Shown here: positions 35,801 to 50,800 of the stretch, piece by piece | How positions within the stretch are numbered: position 1 is the stretch's first letter | Layout of the letters: the number at the start of each line of letters is the position of its first letter | Source of the DNA: Gordionus sp. m RMFG-2023 | Taxonomy: Eukaryota > Nematomorpha > Gordioida > Chordodea > Parachordodidae | Assembly: GCF_954871325.1 (NCBI RefSeq) | Contig: NC_088775.1 | Span: 56,087,561-56,151,560 of the forward strand | Reading direction: 5' to 3' | DNA length: 64,000 bases | The notes under the pieces: model-generated | What the model was told of the DNA's origin: nothing | The model's input: the letters and a program-made list of their open reading frames with translations, nothing else | Database searches by the model: none | Position numbers and translations under genes: made by a program

Positions 35801-38800
35801 ACCATTACTTACAATGAACACACCAATCTACTATATGGAGTATTTACCAATTTCCCAAAATTATTATATAAGGATATTTGGTTTAAACAACGAGTCTGGC
35901 CCTCTTGGGATTCTGGAAATCAAATGAGGTTTGGGAAGGCCAAGAAATTGGTGATATGAATGTCAGGGATATTACTTTCAAGAATGCTTGATGTTGGGCC
36001 ATTCCACGTCAAATCGATCACGATTCAGCCGACCCCTTTTAAAATTGTTAAAAATTTCTGGAATTATTTAGATAGGTAAAAAAATGAGAACGCCGTTTAT
36101 TTAAGCCCGCTAGAACACCTGGTTCTCGAGATATAGGGGCTCATAGGTACAAAAAAGAGCCACTTTGGAATCTGTAAAATTTTTAAAATGCTTATATCTC
36201 AAAAACTATTTATATTAAAAAAGTTATAAATAAAATATTGTAGGTAAAAAAAATTTCTAAAAGCCTATCAAAAAATAAAAAAATTTAACGCCAATTTGAG
36301 TCCGAAACTTCTTTACTTGTGTTTTCAAGCGATAGAGGGGTTTTCGAAATTTTTTTGTAGACGATGTCAAAACCTTGTCCACGCTTACTAAATATTGAAA
36401 GAAAATATATAGCGCTTTACGAAACTACAAATTATGTTTAAATTTTGTTGCTAACTTGCCAATAAGAGTTTTTACACTAAATTATTTCGAATTTCTATTA
36501 AATATACTAATTAAACTGAAGGGCAGTGTGGGCAAATGCCCATTAGTAGAACATAATTTTCTGGAGGAATAATCGATTGATAAGGGACAGTGGAACAAAG
36601 CCAGAATGTGGACATCTGACTGAAGGAGGTCCATGAACTTGTAAGCATCCATTTTTCCTAATATGTACTAATTTTTGACATGAAGGACAGATTTGTGAAG
36701 AAGACATGAAGATAATGATAAATTAATGATTCATATTGTTGATTTAATAAATTTAATTTCATGAATAAATATAAGAACTCCAAAACATTTTTGAATAATG
36801 AAATTATATCAGAATATTTTGTTGAATAATTTCATAAATAAAAATAAGAATTCCAAAACATTTTTGAATAATAAATTATATCAGAAAATTTTTTGAATAA
36901 AATAATCCTGAATTATTGATAGCAATTTACTTATATAGATAAGAATGATCTAAAACTAATTTATTGAATAAAGATATTATAATTGGATATTTTGTTGAAT
37001 AAATACAACTAGATATAATAATAAATAAAATTTATATTGTTGATATATAATAGTTTTGAATTCATATATAGATATAAGATTGATCCCAGACATTCTTGAT
37101 TAAGGATATTTTATAGGAATACTTAGTTGAATAAATTTATTTAGAGTTAATAAGAACATTTTACATATATAGGTAAGAATGATCCAGGACTAATTTTTTA
37201 TTATATAATAGGAATATGGAAAGTTGATAATTGTCATGGATAGATTGTTGTATAAATACTTTATTATATAATATGAATATGGAAAGTTGATAAATGTCAT
37301 GGATAGATATTATAAATATTTTAAAATTAAATTATAAACATTTTTAAATAAAATTTTGAATTTTTTTTCTTAAATTTTTTTATAACCTTTGCAATATCTT
37401 TAATTTAATCTTTATTTTTCTTTATCTTTTCAGGGGGGGGGGGAGTTATAAAGAATAAAAATTGAATATTATTTTCAAATAACAGATAACTATCATAAAA
37501 GTAAGAAGAAAATTCTCATTCCCCATCAATTTTGACGGGCTCAGCAATGCTGACTAACGGGAGCTCTGGTACTCTTAATTACTATATTTTTCATTTTGCT
37601 CATCAAGAAAGACGGGTCATCATTTTTCTCCCATATTCAATGATAGATGAATCAGAAATTAAGAATATCTTATGAGGGTTTCACAAATTTGCTTTTCCTA
37701 AATTTTAATATTTTTAAAAAATATATTAATAAAGTATATTTAGTACCATATACACAAAATAACTAATTATCCCTCAACCCCGTAATTCTTGACGGGTTAT
37801 TAGCTAGTATGATTATATTTTATTAATATATATGTCGTATTTACGGGGAATCATGTGGGATTCGGAATCCCAGCGTGGGGATTCGAGATCTTGAAACCCC
37901 ACGTTTTATTCGGATAAAAAATATATTTAAAAGATATTCCGAATATGTATATTTTTTTAAAACTTTTAAATTATATTTTTTTTCTTCCGTTTTTTGCCGT
38001 CTGGCTGGCACCAGAAAATTTTATTTTCTGTTTTTGTAAATTTTAAAAAAAAATCATTAACATTTTCATATGAATATATATTTTTAAAAAATCCGAATTA
38101 TAAAAAATTATTTTTGCAACTCATTTTGCAATTGCATAACAATGTTTTCCCATAGTTTATGACATTCCGGGATGCTCCTAAATATTTTTAGCAGTTTAAA
38201 TAAAAAATTAATATATTTTATATACATCAATTAATTTGAGGAGTATATGTGGTTATTATAAAAATAACTTAAATTACCTAGGATTGATATATCTTTGCTG
38301 GGAACTTAAGAATCATTTATTTTATGAGGCAATAAATGGTGTTAAAATTCTTCCAGCACACATTCCTACCCATATTTATTTTGTTCAATTTTTATTACTT
38401 TTCCTTCTAAATTTTTAGGACAGATATTAGTTCTAACTGTCCTAATGATATAACATGTGATCACCTAATATAAAGTTATTTTGTCCAATTATTTGAGGAT
38501 AAATTAAGTTTTAACGCCCACAATTATTTAAATATGAAATAAAAGAATGGGTCCTTACTAAAATATTAGAAATACTTCCCAATATTATTGGTAGCACAAC
38601 TATTTTTCTATGTAATTTTATAGCCAACATTTTTTGAACAATGACTATTTGTAATATTATGAACAATTTGAAAGCGCGAATTTGTTTGAAACCTTTGCCA
38701 TTTTAGTAGCGACATAATTTTCCTTGGTAAATAAAAAAGTGATGGTTTATCTGAAAATATATATAAATTTAATATCCTCTCTTTCCCTAATCGTTAAAAA

Positions 38801-41800
38801 TATAATTACATTTTCTTAATATCAAGGAAAATAGCTATCGATATTTATTATATTAAAATTATTTAGCTTTTAATGATTTTTTATATATAAAAAAAGATCG
38901 CCCTAGACTCAGCCTATTTTTTGAAAAATCTTACTTTTAAAATGGAGTTAATATTTTTCCAGCCTGAACCAGTATTAATTTGTTAATTTTTATTATTTTA
39001 TGACATACTTTGGATTTTTGTGAATAGTTTAAAAGGAATTTATTGGTAATTAAAAAGTTTAAATATTTTAAATTTTATCACTTCACAGCGCTATACAGGA
39101 GTATATTGTATTAGAATACAATATTTTTTATATCTAATAACACTGTGTGATAAGAAAAATGGGAGAAGAAAATAAAAACAAGTTTTGCAGAATTTGACGC
39201 TGAGTTCGAATCCGTTTTCCAAATTTTCCCTACACGTCAAGTTTTAAAAATATTACCGTATAAAGACAACTTTTCGAAATCTCAAAAAAATGGCAAAATT
39301 TAGGTCTTTATACAGATATATTTTAAAAAGTATTGAAAAAAATCACTGAAAATTGGTGATAATGTTAAACTTATATTTCTTTATAATTTACCAATTTTTA
39401 TAATTTTTTATCGATTGGTTTTTGAGAAAAATGGTAAAGAATTTTGTTTTGGGGTAACTAAGTTTTCAGTTTAAATTACTATCAAAATTATTAACTTTAG
39501 AAGATAAATTTTATATAGTTTTGCTTCAAATATGCTCAAGATTATATATTAATTCTAATTATGTTTCAAAAGTACTCTATGCCATGAAAATTCAACCAAA
39601 ATCTATAAATTAAAAAAGTCGGTACAGATATTTTCGAACTTTTTAATTTGTAACACTTTTATTGAATTTTCTCTGCATAAAGCATTTTTAAAGCAAAATT
39701 AAGGTAATATTTATCTTTTTTAGTTGTATTTAATAATATTTTATGCATTTATGATCAATTTATACCAGAATCAGATATCTGTACCCACTTTTTTAATTTG
39801 TACACTTTTTGAATTGAGCATTTTTAAAGCAAAATTCATTTAAAATGCAATAATTGGTAGTTTTTTCATATTTTTTTTATTAATATTTATCTTTTTTAGT
39901 TTTTTAATCAATTTATATCAAAATATATGATTTTCCAATGGAGTACCTTGCCAAATAACGAGTAGGAAGAAAGGAGAAGAATTATTTTTTTTCGCGCTTA
40001 ATTTTTCATGAACATTTAATTTCTTTCATTAATTTTTTTTTAAGAACGAAAGCCACAATAAATAAATATATTAAATGTAAGCTATATTAAAAAAGATTTT
40101 ATAAATAAAGGTAAATTTAAAAAATATAGGTTGTTAAAAAATTGAGTAAGGATTTTATAAAAAAAAATGTATAATAATAATAAGGAAGGTTTGCTGCAAA
40201 AATTAAGATATTTTTTAGTTGTAGGGATCATTAGAACCGAAGTTATAAACCTTCAAAAAGTGCTAAAAATGACCTTTTTGGCCACTTTAACCTAAAATAA
40301 ATAAAAAATCTGACGTGCTAGAAAAAAACTGACAGCAGATTTAGAATATGCATAAAAAACTGTCTTAAAACATGTTTATTTTATTTTCTCCCAAAAAATC
40401 AAGTCGAAATTTGTCACACAATGTAATTTTATGACAAATATCATTTATATCTTACCTATTTCCTTATGTTCTTTAACTTAAGGCAAAAGAGCATCAAAAG
40501 GCTCAATAATTGTTAAATCTAATGCCATTTGTTTTATAAAATATAGTGAATGATTTTTACCGTTGGAATTTGACTCTTCTGACTTACAAGTAAATACACC
40601 TCTGCTACCAATAATATATAAAATTTGGACAATGGAAATGTTTTTTCTTATATCTTACCCATGTCGGGTATATTATTTGATTGAACAAGTTGTACTATAC
40701 TAACATGTTCAATGCTAAATCTAAACAATATTATTTAAGAACTATAAACTTTGGTAAATATATCGCTACTATTACTATTTGAATCTTCTTTTTCTTTAAT
40801 ATAAATATTTAGATTTTTATATCTAACATTTCATGTAGAAAAAATTTAATGAAACTATTTTTATAGCTTATCTAATTCTGTAAGCTCGGTAAGGAGGAGT
40901 GAATTGCCAGGAATATGATCAATAATGGCTAAATCTAATTTATTTTGTTCATCATTGCTATCATCGAGTCCTCCATATCAGACGAATCGGCATATTTCTC
41001 TTTTATAGAATATAAAATTAGACAAATAATTAGTGGAAACACAATGTATTATATTACCAATTTCAGTTATCGAATAAGTACTCGGAATCGGAAGATGCTT
41101 TGTCTGACAACTGATAAGATGTATCACCCAAATATCTGATATTATTCAATTTATGTATTAGAATTTTCTTTAATACCATTATTAGATGTTGAGGATTCGT
41201 TAGAATCAAAAAAATTATAAATTTAAAAAAAAAATAAGAATGAATGACATTATTTTTTACTATTGGCCCCCCTTGTGTTGGATAATCCTATATGAATAGG
41301 AGACAAAAAATAAGTAATCAAAATATAAAAAACAATACCATTATCAGAACATGATATTAAATCCATTTCATTTGAACTAGATATTTTTTATTGGTTATCA
41401 TTACGAGCATAAAATAACTGGTAAGGTATGCTCTTACTGATTCTACCATAATTAATTTATTCTCAAATAATTGGACAAAATAACTTTATTAGGTGGTCAC
41501 GGTTATTACCTATCCATATGACAGATAAAACAATATCTGTAAATTTAGAAGAGAAAATATTAAAAATAAAATATGGGTAGGAACGTTTGCTGCAGGAATT
41601 TCAACACCATTTATTGCCTCTATTCTTTTATGTTGCCAACAAAGATATATCAATCCTAGGTAATTTAAGTTATTTTTATAATAACCACATATACTCCTCA
41701 AATTATTTAAACTGCTAAAAATATTTAGGAGCATCCCGGAATGTCATAAACTATGGGAAAACATTGTTATGCAATTGCAAAATGAGTTTGCAATAAATAA

Positions 41801-44800
41801 TTTTTTATAATTCGGATTTTTTAAAAATATATATTCATATGAAAATGTTTATGATTTTATTTTAAAATTTACAAAAACAGAAAATTATATATTTCTAAAA
41901 AATGAAATTTTCTGGTGACAGCCAGACAGTAAAAAAAGGAATAAAAAAAAATATAGTTTAAAAGTTTAAAAAAAATATACATGGGGATTCGGAATTTTTT
42001 TTAAATATATTTTTTAAATATATCTTTTAAAAATATTTTAAATAAAAAGATTTCGAATAAAACGTGGGGATTCAAGATCTCGAAACCCCACGTTGGGATT
42101 CCGAATCCCACATGATCCATATCCCAATACGGCACTCAATAGTAAAATAAAGAAAGATCATATATTTTTTTTTTAATATAAAATGAATAGATATTTATAA
42201 AAAATCAGTACATATTTTTTTCATTATTTTAAATTTCATGTTATTAATTTAATTTTTATTTTTTGTTACATATTCCTTAAAATCTCTACAAATATAATTA
42301 GAATAATGTTTGATCATCAATTCCCCTTATAAAGATAACCGATTTACCATCTTTCCTCCAGAAATTTTTCATTAAACTAAATATGCGCTATATCTTAGCG
42401 TATGAATGTGGTAACGAGAATATAACATCGCATTTTTTTCAAAATTTGGCTTAATTTACTTTGAAAAAAGTATATATTTGTTTCATGAGTCAAATTCAAT
42501 ATATTATTATTTTGTTCAATAAATTTATTTGTTAAAGTATTAATTCAACTTCCACGAAATTGAATTTATTATCAAACGTCATATTACTTGTTTTCCTATT
42601 TATTATTTATAAATTCATATTTTTATTCTAAATACAAAAGTTATTGATAACTTGAGCTTTTAAAGTTGTAACTAATTTATTAATTAATGAAAACATCTCT
42701 ACTGCAATTTAATTTTCGGATTGCAATTTTTAATCACTATGTTTAAGATCATCTTTATTAATAACTCTTCCTAAATAAGTCTCGACCAATACATTTTCAA
42801 AAAATAACTTTAATATTGAATTGTGATTTATTTGGGATAAAGAATGAGATTTAACAGCTAAATAATTTTTATAAAATCTTTCGAAAGCCGGTATTAATAA
42901 TAGCCATCTTGTTGGAACAATTCATAAAAGTTCGTACCATTTAATATCTTGAGAATTCTTAATTTTTTAAAACAAATACCCTGTTTGTGGATTTTCTGAA
43001 TTCGGTATAACAATTCAAACCAATTATTTCTATTAATAATGAAGCATGCATACCCCTTTCTTCCTACTATGGGAATTGTATGGCACAGGCATCCAACGGG
43101 AAAAATATTTTAATTCAAAACTAATAATTCAGTCATTACACTTTGCCTTTTCCCGAAATTCTCACTTGCGTTATTGGCACAAAATGTTGTTACATTTGAT
43201 AGTGAAAGGTTACAATTTTCAAGGCTCCACACAACCATAGACTCAATATCCTTCGATTTCTCCCGATGAAAATTTTTTAGAAGTTTTCTTGAAACACCTT
43301 TTTCTTTTTTTAAGCTATTTTTGATTCAGGAAAGATTATAGGCAATAAGTTTATAGCATAATCTGTTGATATAATAAACGAATGTTTTATTGTGTGATAG
43401 ATGAATGTCGTTTCGGCTATTGCAGTATTATCATCACATAAATTATTGTTTTGAAGTATGGTTGGATATTATTTGATGATCCCTAATTTTTAAATTGGAA
43501 ATATTTTTTGCCTTATTGAATGTTTTTTTTACACCATGAACTCCTCCATGGTTGAAATTAAATTTTGTTTTGCATATTATACATTGCATTCAAGTTACTT
43601 TCTTTATCTTCTCTGACCCACGAATAAATGGAATTTGCTATTACTTATTTTTTTGGATGTTGATAAACTTGTCTTTAAACTGTAATTTATATATAATTTA
43701 AAATAACGGAATTAAATTGGAAAAGAAATGAAATATATTTAGAAAACTTTATTTAATTAATCAAAAATTATTATTAGACTATAAAAAACTCTTAAAATTT
43801 AAAAAAATAAATGTACTTCTAAAATATCATTATATATAGATTGATTTTCTAAAAATTATATAATATACTTCACATTTACATAAGACTCATTTTCATCAAC
43901 AGAATCAAAGGAAGTATTTTTAAAAATATGTTTAGAACATTAATTTTGAATTCTTTTATATTTTTTAACTCAAAATATTTAGCCACAATCGATTACGAAC
44001 TTGAAACTAAGCACGAGAAAGAAATGGCAAGAGTAGAAGCTCAAGCCCGGGCAAAAGCCAAGGCCGAAAGGGAAAATAGAGATTTATTTCTGGAGCGCCT
44101 TAGGGTTCAAGCTCAAGAACAAAGGGTTACCACACTAGAATCTATTAAGTGAGCCATAACTCAGCACTTCTTACAATTTTAAATGTACATTTTTAATTTA
44201 AAAAAGTAGTTTGAATAAATTTTAAACATTTTTAAAATTATATTGTATGATAATTTGTTTAAAAAAAAGATCTGTGACGAGTATACTAGGTTCCGGATTC
44301 AATTCTTTTATATCGGACTGGAATAAAATCATAGCTGCTGTATAAAGCAAGAATTTATTTTTATATTTTATGTGTTTATATAAAACGGAATATTATATTC
44401 CTTGAAAAGAAATGCCCATATTTTCTGAAAATGATTGCTTTTGATTCTCATATTTGCTTAACAGATTTTGAAATCTAATCTGATATATTCGGGCATTCGT
44501 TATTTCATTTTTTTGTTTAAATATAAAAATTATAATTTTATTTATCCGAAATAATTCAGAATAACAATGGTGTTAAATATCGCTACCACTATTTTACAAA
44601 AAATAGTAGCGCGTTATTTATCGCTGCCTCTATTATTTCAAAAGTAGGTATTCCCCGTATCTACCTACCAACTGTACATTCCTACCAGACAATGTATCTG
44701 TATCTAGATCCATTTTTTGTTAATGTATCTGTATCTAGATCCATTTATATACAAGTATCTATATCGAAATCCATTTTTAGACTATGTATCTATATCTAGT

Positions 44801-47800
44801 TCTTTTTGAAAAGTATCTTTTAACAACTCTGATAAATATGGCTTACAAGTATTACAAAACCAATATTTTTTTGGTTCCATGTCACATCACTGAAAATTTT
44901 ATTGCGAATGGATGTTGTTAATCAGCTTAGCCGAGTCGGCTCGAACAGAGCTGACCCAAAATATGGGTCCTTTTTTTCGACTCAGACTTGAAGTTTAGGT
45001 CGTTTTTTTTCAACTCAGACATGAAGTTTGGTTGTTTTTTTCGACTCAGACTAGAAGTTTGGTTGTTTTTTTCGGCTCAGACTTGAAGTTTATTTTTTTA
45101 AGGCCAATGTGTAAAAATATATTTTGCAAACATGTTAAATTAAAATTTCAGTGAAGATGTACCATAGAAAAGTGACAATTGTCATAATCGTCATTTTTCA
45201 ATTTTTTTTAGACAAATGGGTAGCAAACATGTTAAAATAAAATTTCATTGAAGATGTACCATAGGAAAGTTACAATTATCATAATCGTCATTTTTGAACT
45301 TTTTTGAATTTCTTTAAGACAAATTGGTAAAAATATATTTTGTAAACATGTTAAATTAAAATTGCAACGAAGATGTACCATAGAAAAGTGACAATTGTCA
45401 TAATCGTCATTTTTGAACTTTTTAGAATTTTTTTAAGGCAAATAGGTAAAAATATGTTTTGTAAACATGTTAAATCATAATTATAAAATTTAATTAAAGA
45501 TGTACCATAGGAAAGTGACAAATGTTATAATCGTCATTTTTGAACTTTTTTAAAACCAATGTGCAAAAATATATTTTGTAAACATGTTAAATTAAAATTT
45601 CAGTGAAGCTGTACCATAGGAAAGTGACAATTGTCTAATCGTCATTTTTGAATTTTCTCTAGACAAATGGGTAAAATATATTTTGCAAATATGTTAAATT
45701 AAAATTGCATGAAGATGTACCATAGGAAAATGACAATTGTCATAATCGTCATTTTTGAACTTTTTAGAATTTTTTTAAGGCAAATGGGTAAAAATATGTT
45801 TTGTAAACATGTTAAATCATAATTATAAAATTTAATTGAAGATGTACCATAGGAAAGTGACAATTGTCATAATCGTCATTTTTGAACTTTTTTCAATTTA
45901 ATTGAAGCAGATAGATAAAAATATATACTGTAAACATGTTAAATCAATTTTTCAGTGATGAAAAACCTTGAAAAAATTAAAATAGCCATGTTGATAATTT
46001 TTATGGAATATTTTGAAGAAAATGGTTAAAATATAAATTATAATATAAACTAGTTTATTAAAATTTCAATAAAAGCCATAGAAATCATAATTATTTTTAA
46101 ACTCTATTTAATCTAATAGTAAAAATCTTAATTGTAAAACATGTTATATTAATATTTTAGTAAAGAAACCGAGAAAAAGATTCATGGTGGCAAACTATCT
46201 GTATCTCATATAAATACTTATTTATTTTTGGATTTTATTTAAAATTAGTATTTCAAAGCCTGTTTTTATAAAAGTTTCCGCTATTTTTTCAATAAAGTAG
46301 CGTCTTATTAACTACTTTTTACAATATTTAGAAATTTTTTTTAAATATCTCTATTTCCACAAATAAAATAAATATGATTAAAATTTTAAATATATATTTT
46401 TTTTATTGTATCTTAATAATAATATAGTGTTATCCCCAACTTTAGAGCATCGATCAGAAAGTATAATCCAAATAAATAAACTTTCTTATTTAATTATAAT
46501 AAAATTTTTATAGAAAAATCATTAAAAATATTAATTTAAATTTTTTTAGATTTATAATATAGCGGCTAGAGTATTTTCAGTAGTATATTTTTTTCTAAAA
46601 GAATCTTCTAGCTAAGGTATCCTGGTGATGGTTTGTATTATTTAGCTTTATCATTAGCCTACTAAAATGTCCTTCGATTCACTCTAATTAATATATGGTC
46701 ATTTAGCTTGAAACTTGGGTGAACAAACATCCACATAAAAATTTTTAAAATAGATGATAAAATTATATTTAATGTATTTTTTATTTAAAATATAATTCTT
46801 AAATATCTTATGGTCAGAGACTGGGTCATAAAATTAAATATCACATAAACTCATCTATGTTTGATTCGTATTTTATTTTAAAGATTAAGTATAGGACTAC
46901 ACATTAATGTTATAATTAAAATATTTCCTCGTTGAAGCTACTAGTTATGATAACCTACCTGCACATCTCACAATGAAATACCTTATGATTTTTTTATCTA
47001 GACTAAAATTTATGCGATATCAGGAAGGTATTACATATCATTGTAACAGGGAAATAACTTTGTATATATTATCTATACCAAATGTATCTTTAATATATAT
47101 CTCTATGGTTGATATTTTAAATTATTTTAGTAACTAGATTATGTAGATTCTTATTATTAATATAAATGATTAAGATTTTAGAATTATTTATAAATATATC
47201 TTAATAATTTGTATGTGTATTGTAAAATAGCTCGTTTTAAGCCTATTTTTAGAAACCGTCAGGTCAATAATTTAGACAGAAAAATAATGACTAAACCTCA
47301 GATTACGATAAGTGATGTCTAGACCCATCTATGAGAAAAATGGCTCTCGTAATATTCTTCTCAATAAAATAGTAAATTAACCGCATCCCAGTATCAATAT
47401 TTTTTTTGATATTAATATCTTCCGTTTTTTACTTTTCTTTTAATAATAACATAACTTCCAATTCCCCTCTCAAACGACCTAGAGCCGTTTTACGACTTAA
47501 AAGTCGACTCGATTCAGGACTAAGCCGATAACACTACATCTATGAAAAAAATGGTTCGCCTAAATTACTAAATTATATAAATAAAATTTTTTATTTTATA
47601 TTTAAAAAAAAGCATCGGCAAAAATTATATAAAATATATTGTATTATTAGTTTAAAAATTTTTGAGGGGTATGGGGGGCATTAATTATAAAAGAATAACT
47701 CGTTTTCAAGTGAAGAATATCTGGCAACCCTGTATGGAAGTGACGGATATATAATATTAGAAAAGGATTTTTATTTTATTTCGAGTGGTGCCAGCTAGAC

Positions 47801-50800
47801 GGCAAATTTGTTGAGATTTTTTTCTTTTTCTTCATTGTTGGGCCATTCCATGACAAATCAACCACAATTCGGCCGAGTACCTTGGATTTTTTTAAAATTT
47901 GGTAATCAAAGAAAGGTTAGTATAGTTAAGAAATAGCCAAAATTTTAGCCTCGTATCATTTATATTTTTGGAGATATTAGGGTTCAAAGTGGCAAAAATG
48001 ACGTATTTTTACCATTACCTGCCATCATTCAATTAAGCATATCTTAAAAACTACATAATTGTAAATAACAAATTTAATATCAAAATTACGTACAAAGATT
48101 CTACTTTTAGATAAAAAAAAATTTTAATTTTTTTTGCAATTTCCGGTCATTTTATTTAATATATAAGGACTAAAAACAATTTTTTGAAAATAATACGACC
48201 TTCAATTTTTTTAAAAAATTTAGAAGACATTATTAAACTCTTCCTTTATATTTATAAAAAAAAATTAATCTGTGGCGGCCATCTTCATTCTCAAAATCAA
48301 TAAAAATGTTTAGAAAAGTGAATAAATATTGTTCCGAAAGGGGGGGGGGTCTTTGTATAAAATTATATATTAATCAGTTTTTAATGGTTATTCTTGGACT
48401 ATTTGATAGAATTTAAAGGATTATTCATCTTGTAAGTGAAAATAACAATAAATGGGGCTTTCATTCAATTATAGAAATTGTCTATCGATAAAAGAAATTC
48501 AATTTATTACTTTATTTATAATTTATTATAAAATTTTTTGCGCATATAACATATATTTAATGAATATTAATAAAATATGTTCAATTAACGAGTTCTTGAA
48601 TATATGAATCAGAATCTTGTGAATTTCATATATGGCGCCCTAAATATTAAAAAAATTGATATAATTTAAATTTAAAAATCTAATAAACAACTCACTTTTA
48701 AAAGATTCTAATTTTTCGGTAGCGCATTTACTTTCTTGTGACAACAATGTATAACTACGGCCAGTAGCAGTTAACAGTGAAACTAATGTTAAGATATGAC
48801 ATTTGGGCATGTAAAGAGTGTCGTCTATACTTGGAAATGTAAAGGAATTAGAAGGTACGGATGGGTTAAAAACTTTATATATATTTCTTCCTGTTTTAAT
48901 TTTTCACTAAAACAAAGCTAACCACCAATTAGAATCATAAGGATACGTTAGGTATCCTGATATTTCTTCAATAATTATACTTTCATCATTATATGATAAC
49001 TATTAGTACTTTCTATTGAATTGGAATACATTTTACTTTTAAATTGATGTAGATCTGTTGGAATCAAGGTGTGTATTTTGTGTGTTTTAGGTATATATCT
49101 AGTTTTTGAAAATCTTTCCCTGAGTAATAGATCTTCGTAATCATAATTTATTTTGGTCACTATTCAAAATATATGACATTAATATTTTCTTTATTAAACT
49201 CGTACAATTCATATGATGTGGTTATTTACTTTGAAGGCCTTGTAAACTAGCTCTAGCTCTAATCTTATAACAGTGCTACCAATCCCATTACAAACACTTT
49301 TCCCGTGTGCTATAGCAGAAAAATGCCATTTTGCCTGTATCACGAAATCCATCTCATGATGGCAAATATTAATAAAATTTTTACGATTTTTATCATAGGA
49401 AAAATAAAAATTTTTATTTGACCTACAAATTTTATTAATTAAAAAATTTACCAATGTTTTTTTGAAATTATGTACTGCTATTGTATTGTGTTGCAAAGAT
49501 TCGGATATCATTACATAATTTAGGCAACAAATATTGGCAAAATTATCTTTATAATATATAACAAAAGGGTGAGCAGTGGATTGAGCCCTATTCCAATGAT
49601 AATTTTGTACTTCATCCTGAAGTATAAAGCTATAATTTTCTTAAAAATCACATAAAATTAAATATTGGTCTTCGTCTAAGTTCAATTTTAGATTGTTTTG
49701 ATACAACGATTGTTGCGTTGAAATAAAAAAATGGAGTAATAAAGATTCCATTTTTTCAAAAAAGGCATTGATAAATTCACCTACTGGTTTGGTTATTGTT
49801 TCAAGAGTGGTTCTATCTACGGATAGCCATTGTTTGTATGTTATAAATTCGATGTCCTTAGAACGAAACAATATTTCTATTTGATCGCGTAAATGTGTTG
49901 ACCCTGGACAATTATCACATTTGCCCATATAAACTGGATGGTTGAGGCGAATTACAAACTATTAAGTGTAAAATATGTTTGTATGTTTTAAAGGGCAATA
50001 TATCATTGGTTAAATTGGGTAAATTTGATCCAATGATCATTAATTTAAAATTTTGGTGGTAGCTGCAATCACATAGTACCACTACCTCCAACGAGTATAC
50101 AATTTTTAAGCGAATGCTTGCAAATTTCGAATAACCAATTTTAACATCAGGCCTCATTTCTTTAAAAAATATATGAATTTCTTATTCTTTTTTCCGTCTT
50201 TGGTAAAAATCGAAACACAATCTTTCTTGCCTGGCATGATTCTGCTTATTTCGTCCATACAATAAAATTCTTGTACAATTTTAGCTGTATATTCATCTAT
50301 AGTTTTTCCAGGCTTGTATTAGGTTGATAGAAATCAAAATGCCAATAAATTAATTAAAAAATGAATTAATATAGTGAGCATGTATTATTGAATGATTAAT
50401 CAATTTTAAAATTTTTTATTTTATTGATTGAAACACTTATTTATTGTTATTCTAATTTAGTAAGGCTATGCCGATTTTAGAAAATCCGATCCAATATTTA
50501 TATTGTTTTGGGTTATTTTATGATAATACTTTTATTTTGTAAATAATTTCATAATAATAATAAATGAATATTTGTAATATTTTAAAAATATCAAATTATT
50601 TTAAAAAATTGAGTAGAGAAAATTTTGATATTATTTTTTGGCTTCTATGAAATGCACAAGATTCTGATTCATATATTCAAGAACTATAAACTTGGTTAAA
50701 TATATTTTATTAATATTCATTAAATATATGCTATATGGGCAAAATTTTTATAATAAATTATAAATAAAGTAATAAATTGAATTTCTTTTATCGTTATACA

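Noticed and set aside
45090-45960. CRISPR-like array
   Set aside because: The repeat units are contiguous diverged monomers without unique spacers, and the DNA is eukaryotic.
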